64,000 nt of DNA, from contig JAAVZL010000005.1 in the NCBI GenBank assembly GCA_022791635.1, forward strand, positions 1 to 64,000. Reading direction: 5' to 3'. Each line of letters begins with the position of its first letter. Positions within the stretch are counted from its first letter, which is position 1. The position numbers and the translations under genes are program-made. Positions 59,664 to 64,000 of this stretch are shown here, in pieces. Under the pieces are notes generated by a model. It was not told the origin of the DNA and ran no database searches. It saw only the letters and a program-made list of their open reading frames with translations. Source of the DNA: Lachnospiraceae bacterium (lineage in GTDB: Bacteria; Bacillota; Clostridia; Lachnospirales; Lachnospiraceae).

Positions 59664-60977
59664 ATGATGAAAGAGAAGAAAGTGGAAGAGGGGAAGAAAC
59701 TATATTTTGCACTGGTGAATAAAAAAGCGGAGCTGGCAGGGGGTGTCCTGTATAGCCTGCTTATCCTAAGCTACCCATGGATTTTTAAGGCGTTGGAAGC
59801 TATGATAGGATATAGATTCGGCAGTTCGAATCAGATTTATATATGCAGAATCAGCTTCCTTTTTCTTCTATGTGGCCTGCTTGCATTGGCTCGTTATCAA
59901 GCTGTTTCCTTTTTGAAAAAGAATTGGGAAAGCTTGATGCTGCTTGGCGTATCCGGACTTGAAGGTTTTCTTTTATTTTTGTCTGCAAATACAAAGCTTT
60001 TCTTTTTGCAGATTTATTGCGGAACGATGCTTTTTCAAATGCAGGGAATCAGACTTGGTTTTGCCCTGTCGGTTCAGGCTGTTTATGGGATTTGTGTCTG
60101 TGCGGCAGGCATGCTGCTGGGACTTAAGGCTCATGGAAAAATCCTGACTTTTTTGAGTGCTGCAGCTATTGGATGTATAACTGTTTTCTTTGGAATCGGA
60201 CATATAAACTACCAGGTGATGTATAAATGGGTGATGGGAGAGAGCGCAGGCAAACGATTGTTTTCAGAGAATCCCTGTGTGACAGCGGTGCTTTTGATTC
60301 TGGCGCTAAGTCTTGTATGGCTTGCGGCATGCCTGTACGAATCGGCGGATATGCCGAGGATTGCCGGTTCCTGGGGACTTTTCTTTACAGGACGTAAGGC
60401 AGAGCCTGATAAATCGTTTTTCAGAGTGGGAAGATTTCGCTTGTCGAGATATTTCTGGATGTATCGAAGCAGGGAGTTTTTTCTCTGGAAGCTGTGTTCC
60501 ATGCTGTTTTTGGCTCTGGTGTGCTGCTTGGGAGACAGCTCCTTTGCAGTCTTTCTGACTGCTTACGGGATTTGCCTGCTTACGGCATTTTATTTTAAAG
60601 ATATCTACAATCTTGAACGGAAAAAGCTTCTTATTTATTTTATGTCGGATTACCCATACAGGAAATTTTTTCCGGATGTGGTGAAAGAGGGGACCTGCCT
60701 TTTGGGAGATCAGATTTTTTTGATACTGGTGCTTTTTCGGCTTCGGAATTTTACGGATTGCATTACCTTCCTTTTTGTGACAGCCGCTGTTTTGAGTATT
60801 GCCATTTTTGTAAATGCCAGCCTGTTTGCAAAATACCCGAGGCGGCAGTACCAGATAGGTGTCTGTTCGGCATTGATAAAGCTGCATTTACCCGTAGGAA
60901 ATCTGTTTTTTCTGTATCAATGGATTTTGCAGGGAAAGAAGAATTGGGAGCATCTAAGCTATGAATACAGATCGTGA
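59664..60977 (+). CDS. Putative ABC transporter membrane protein
   Basis: The 437-residue protein has about ten to eleven hydrophobic helices distributed over the whole length and no recognised family signature. It overlaps the ATPase gene downstream by 17 bp, which is the best evidence that it forms the permease of an ABC pair. GAGAAGCTTTT precedes the ATG at 59664. AT content is higher than in the preceding genes by eye, a possible sign of separate origin. Substrate unknown. Confidence 0.7.
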   Translation: MMKEKKVEEGKKLYFALVNKKAELAGGVLYSLLILSYPWIFKALEAMIGYRFGSSNQIYICRISFLFLLCGLLALARYQAVSFLKKNWESLMLLGVSGLEGFLLFLSANTKLFFLQIYCGTMLFQMQGIRLGFALSVQAVYGICVCAAGMLLGLKAHGKILTFLSAAAIGCITVFFGIGHINYQVMYKWVMGESAGKRLFSENPCVTAVLLILALSLVWLAACLYESADMPRIAGSWGLFFTGRKAEPDKSFFRVGRFRLSRYFWMYRSREFFLWKLCSMLFLALVCCLGDSSFAVFLTAYGICLLTAFYFKDIYNLERKKLLIYFMSDYPYRKFFPDVVKEGTCLLGDQIFLILVLFRLRNFTDCITFLFVTAAVLSIAIFVNASLFAKYPRRQYQIGVCSALIKLHLPVGNLFFLYQWILQGKKNWEHLSYEYRS

Positions 60978-61671
60978 TTTGGTTTTAGAGCATGTAACGA
61001 AGCTATATGAAGGCTGCCGTGGAATCAAGGATTTGTCAATAAAGCTTTCTCCGGGAGAGATTGCAGCGTTTGTGGGGCCAAATGGTGTTGGAAAGACGAC
61101 TCTTGTAAAGGCTGTGGCAGGGCTGCTTCCTATATCGGAGGGCAGCATCCGCCTGTGCGGACAGAGTATCAGGGAGCGCTCCGCAAGGGCACAGATTGGT
61201 TACATGCAAAGTGATATCAGCTTTTATGACAAAATGACGGTGTATGAGGTGCTGGAGTTTATTTGCAAAGTAAAATACAGCGGAAATTTTTATGAAGAAA
61301 TTGCTCCGTATCTGCAAAGCTATCACTTATACGAGCAGCGAAATTTCCGGATTCATCAACTTTCCTTGGGTATGAAACGGAAGCTGTCTCTTATTATGAC
61401 GCTTATAGGGACCCCCAGACTGATTCTTTTGGATGAGCCGGAGAGTGGGGTGGATACTTATGGAATTATTCAATTTAAAGCAGATTTGCTTGCCTGTGCC
61501 CGAAAAGGCAGTATTGTGATTTTGACCAGCCATGTGCTGGATTTGCTGGAGAAGGTATGTACACGATGTATTTTTCTTAAGGGTGGAAGGATAGCGGAGG
61601 ATCTGTCTTTGACTGGAAATCCTTTGGATTTGGAACAGGTTTATGAAAGGGTATATAGAGATAATTTATAA
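60961..61671 (+). CDS. ABC transporter ATPase
   Basis: The 236-residue ATPase has Walker A GPNGVGKTTL, an LSLGMKRKLSL signature, Walker B LILLDEPESGVD and H-loop LTSHVLDL. The layout is that of simple two-component exporters of the NatA/CcmA type. It overlaps the membrane gene by 17 bp. Bases 61672-61839 after it are very AT-rich; I see possible weak promoter boxes for leuC there but no leader element. Confidence 0.9.
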   Translation: MNTDRDLVLEHVTKLYEGCRGIKDLSIKLSPGEIAAFVGPNGVGKTTLVKAVAGLLPISEGSIRLCGQSIRERSARAQIGYMQSDISFYDKMTVYEVLEFICKVKYSGNFYEEIAPYLQSYHLYEQRNFRIHQLSLGMKRKLSLIMTLIGTPRLILLDEPESGVDTYGIIQFKADLLACARKGSIVILTSHVLDLLEKVCTRCIFLKGGRIAEDLSLTGNPLDLEQVYERVYRDNL

Positions 61672-61839
61672 TTATAGTAAATATTTATAATATATATTTT
61701 ACTTATATTGATAACCATGCTAAAATACAGAATAGAAATGATAAAGAGCAGGATGAAAGCCAAATAGCTTACTTCTCTCATTACAGGTGTGACCATTTTC
61801 GTTGTACTGGGCAACAATTTAGAATAGGAGGAAGAATCA

Positions 61840-63108
61840 ATGGGAATGACAATGACACAGAAGATCCTGGCGGCCCACGCAGGGCTTTTTGAGGTAAAGG
61901 CCGGACAGCTGATCGAGGCGGATCTGGATCTGGTTTTGGGAAATGATATTACAACCCCGGTAGCCATCCGTGAGATGGAGAAAATGAACAACAAAGGGGT
62001 ATTCCACAAGGACAAAATTGCTTTGGTTATGGACCATTTTATTCCCAACAAGGACATTAAATCTGCCGAAAATTGCAAATGTGTCCGGGAATTTGCCTGT
62101 AAGCATGAAGTAACCAACTACTTTGACGTGGGAGAGATGGGAATTGAGCATGCCCTGCTTCCGGAGAAGGGCCTCACCGTAGCGGGAGATTGTATCATTG
62201 GCGCAGATTCTCATACCTGCACCTACGGCGCCTTGGGAGCCTTTTCCACAGGGGTGGGAAGCACCGACATGGCCGCAGGCATGGCAACGGGCAAGGCCTG
62301 GTTTAAGGTCCCTTCAGCCATTAAGTTTCACATCGTGGGAAGGCCTTCCAAATGGGTCAGCGGCAAGGATGTGATTCTGCACATCATCGGTATGATCGGT
62401 GTGGACGGCGCTCTTTACAAATCCATGGAATTTGTGGGAGAGGGCATTGCAAACCTTTCCATGGACGACCGTTTCACCATTGCCAATATGGCCATTGAAG
62501 CAGGAGGGAAGAACGGAATCTTTCCGGTGGATGATCTGGCGAAAGCCTATATGAAAGAGCATTCCAAAAGAGCATACAAGGTATACGAGGCAGATCCGGA
62601 CGCAGAGTACGAGGAAGAATATACCATCGATTTGAGCACACTGAAATCCACGGTGGCCTTTCCCCATCTGCCGGAAAATACAAAGACGGTTGATGAGATT
62701 GGAGCGGATGTAGCCATTGACCAGGTGGTTATTGGCTCTTGTACCAACGGACGCATGGATGACCTTCGGGCTGCAGCGGAAATTCTGAAAGGAAGAAAGG
62801 TGAAAAAAGGCCTGCGCTGTATTGTGATACCGGGAACCCAGAAGATCTACATGGATGCCATGGAAGAAGGATTGCTTAAGATTTTCATTGAGGCCGGAGC
62901 TGCCGTGAGTACACCCACCTGCGGCCCCTGCCTGGGAGGCTACATGGGAATTCTGGCAGCAGGAGAACGTTGCGTATCCACCACAAACCGAAACTTTGTA
63001 GGCCGGATGGGACACGTAGATTCTGAGGTTTACCTGGCAAGCCCGGCAGTAGCCGCCGCCAGTGCAGTAACCGGTAAGATTTCTCTGCCCTCAGAGCTTG
63101 GACTATAA
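61840..63108 (+). CDS. leuC: 3-isopropylmalate dehydratase large subunit
   Basis: The 422-residue protein belongs to the HacA/LeuC type of archaeal-bacterial aconitases. It has [20 protein letters not shown] and the cluster ligands in GSCTNGR (first cysteine) and PTCGPCLGG (two cysteines), which hold a 4Fe-4S cluster. With LeuD it isomerises 2-isopropylmalate in leucine synthesis. TAGGAGGAAG precedes the ATG. leuD follows after 78 bp. No leuA or leuB is in the window. Confidence 0.95.
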   Translation: MGMTMTQKILAAHAGLFEVKAGQLIEADLDLVLGNDITTPVAIREMEKMNNKGVFHKDKIALVMDHFIPNKDIKSAENCKCVREFACKHEVTNYFDVGEMGIEHALLPEKGLTVAGDCIIGADSHTCTYGALGAFSTGVGSTDMAAGMATGKAWFKVPSAIKFHIVGRPSKWVSGKDVILHIIGMIGVDGALYKSMEFVGEGIANLSMDDRFTIANMAIEAGGKNGIFPVDDLAKAYMKEHSKRAYKVYEADPDAEYEEEYTIDLSTLKSTVAFPHLPENTKTVDEIGADVAIDQVVIGSCTNGRMDDLRAAAEILKGRKVKKGLRCIVIPGTQKIYMDAMEEGLLKIFIEAGAAVSTPTCGPCLGGYMGILAAGERCVSTTNRNFVGRMGHVDSEVYLASPAVAAASAVTGKISLPSELGL

Positions 63109-63113
63109 ATATA

Positions 63114-63173
63114 GAACTGGAAACAACAATTCTTCTCTATAGAGGATACTGGAGGAGAGTTCTGGAACTGGAA
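63114..63173 (+). repeat. Leader repeat of the GGAACTGGAA family, short form
   Basis: GAACTGGAA occurs at 63114-63122 and 63165-63173. Between them AATTCTTCTC pairs with GAGGAGAGTT through ten pairs, two of them G-U. The right copy runs into TAGGAGAAA, the ribosome site of leuD. It lacks the CAGTGCCAGAAGG middle of the long copies. Confidence 0.75.
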
Positions 63174-63186
63174 TAGGAGAAAAAGA

Positions 63187-63672
63187 ATGCAGGCAAAAGG
63201 AAACGTATTTAAATATGGAGACAATGTAGACACTGACGTTATTATCCCGGCCAGATACCTGGCCATTGCAGATCCAAAAGAACTTGCAGAACACTGCATG
63301 GAAGACATTGACAAAGAATTCGTCCACAAGGTGCAGCCAGGAGACATTATGGTTGCAAACAAAAACTTCGGCTGCGGCTCCTCCCGCGAGCACGCCCCCT
63401 TAGTCATCAAAGTATCCGGCGTCTCCTGCGTCATCGCCGAAACCTTTGCCCGGATTTTCTATCGAAATGCCATCAACATTGGCCTTCCCATTATTGAATG
63501 TCCGGAAGCGGCACAGGACATCAAAGGCGGCGACGAGGTAGAGGTAGACTTTGACAGCGGCAAAATCTTCAACCGTACCACAGGAAAAGAATACCAGGGC
63601 CAGGCATTCCCGGAGTTTATGCAGCGGCTCATTAAGGCCGAGGGCCTGATCAATTACATCAACGAAAAATAA
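63187..63672 (+). CDS. leuD: 3-isopropylmalate dehydratase small subunit
   Basis: The 161-residue protein is the small subunit that completes the active site of LeuC. Recognisable parts are [14 protein letters not shown], the [11 protein letters not shown] loop and IVEC-like segment [14 protein letters not shown]. Length fits the HacB/LeuD2 type. The ATG at 63187 follows TAGGAGAAAA from the short leader repeat. It is co-transcribed with leuC and ends before palindrome E. Confidence 0.94.
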   Translation: MQAKGNVFKYGDNVDTDVIIPARYLAIADPKELAEHCMEDIDKEFVHKVQPGDIMVANKNFGCGSSREHAPLVIKVSGVSCVIAETFARIFYRNAINIGLPIIECPEAAQDIKGGDEVEVDFDSGKIFNRTTGKEYQGQAFPEFMQRLIKAEGLINYINEK

Positions 63673-63700
63673 GCCAGTGCAGCCCTTTTCCAATCAAAGA

Positions 63701-63866
63701 TTCTGTGACAAAGCAGCCCCCAGACTTTTCCAATATCCGGTGCCCGGCTGTTCGCGAACGCTTTGTCTGCTCTTGGCGGACTTTTCGTCCGACAAGAGCA
63801 GACAAAGCGTACGTGAACCGTCCGAACACGGGTATGGAAAAGTCTGGGGGATGCTTTGTCACAGAA
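63701..63866. repeat. Composite palindrome, element E
   Basis: Outer arms TTCTGTGACAAAGCA and TGCTTTGTCACAGAA are perfect inverses, followed inward by GCCCCCAGACTTTTCC. The core has GGTGCCCGGCTGTTCGCGAACG on the left and GTGAACCGTCCGAACACGGG on the right, with GCTTTGTCTGCTCTTG and CAAGAGCAGACAAAGC as the inner stem around a TTTTC loop. It separates leuD from the next, leftward gene. Confidence 0.85.
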
Positions 63867-63882
63867 CCTACCTTAAAATCAC

Positions 63883-64000
63883 TTAAAGGTTATCAAATAC
63901 CACCGTTTCTTCCTTCAATTCCCCCACAATTGCCTGATTTACTCCCATCCGCTGGGTTATATCTTCCATATCAATCACCAGACTCCGGGTGCTGTCCGCC
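63883..64000 (-). CDS. C-terminal end of an incoming gene (possibly methyl-accepting chemotaxis protein)
   Basis: A minus-strand frame with stop at 63883-63885 remains open to the window edge and encodes 38 residues, including a helical SLVIDMEDITQRMGVNQAIV segment and an ELKEETVVF tail. The pattern of hydrophobic heptads with alternating polar residues resembles the C-terminal coiled coil of methyl-accepting chemotaxis proteins, but such a short piece is not decisive. The start lies outside the window. Confidence 0.4.
   Translation of the reverse strand, partial: ADSTRSLVIDMEDITQRMGVNQAIVGELKEETVVFDNL

Overview
The window looks like a chromosomal segment of an anaerobic Firmicute of class Clostridia, most likely a Lachnospiraceae relative. 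This rests on strong AGGAGG-type ribosome sites, TTGACA/TATAAT promoters, the long divergent Prs type, an ECF folate transporter behind a tetrahydrofolate riboswitch, DUF3786 and DUF512 proteins, UgpC/MsmK and CdaR-type proteins, and BlaI/BlaR- and LacI-type regulators. I saw no rRNA, tRNA, CRISPR array, transposase or phage module.

Layout. 0.1-1.2 kb: a RelB/DinJ-YafQ toxin-antitoxin pair and an AT-rich fragment of a polysaccharide flippase. 1.2-9.9 kb: a secreted protein, a DUF6688-like membrane protein, a RACo-type 2Fe-2S/ASKHA protein with a DUF3786 partner, the folate S component with its riboswitch, a transaldolase-like aldolase, and a MerR regulator divergent from a MATE pump. 9.9-11.7 kb: a small rearranged zone with a murT remnant, an XRE-lipoprotein pair and a 78-bp duplication. 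11.7-24.4 kb: transporters, a CPBP protease, an SdpR-SdpI pair, an M20 peptidase, UgpC-type ATPase, CdaR regulator, HD protein, LysM lipoprotein and a GH32 enzyme. 24.4-35.1 kb: a leftward block (BMP-type protein, phosphoesterase, prs), then SdpI-like, MATE, DUF512, der, plsY and gpsA. 35.2-39 kb: XRE genes and a BlaI-BlaR-like locus with two frameshifts and an internal deletion. 39-46.4 kb: glyoxalase-like and MBL enzymes, a complete TrpXYZ-type ABC transporter, ilvN and ilvC. 46.4-50.4 kb: a broken NSS transporter, a LacI regulator and an amino-acid permease. 50.5-55.3 kb: a two-component system with an ABC/FtsX exporter. 55.6-63.7 kb: small XRE pair, GNAT, phospholipase D-like enzyme, lipase, ABC pair, leuC and leuD, then the C-terminus of an incoming minus-strand gene.

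The genes work mostly as small operons: phospholipid start (plsY, gpsA, next to der), branched-chain amino acids (ilvN, ilvC, leuC, leuD), substrate import (ABC, ECF, APC), and stress sensing at the envelope (TCS-ABC, BlaR-like, SdpR-SdpI).

The most unusual content is non-coding. One repeat family, bounded by the decamer GGAACTGGAA, sits in the leaders of four genes (2Fe-2S/ASKHA protein, MATE, der, leuD) and seems to supply or abut their ribosome sites. It keeps a base-paired stem although the stem sequence changes from copy to copy. A second family consists of five long intergenic palindromes that share a core but have locus-specific, perfectly matched outer arms related to a terminator hairpin. 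Gene decay is also frequent (flippase, murT, YczE-like, XRE, BlaI, BlaR, NSS, Rpn).
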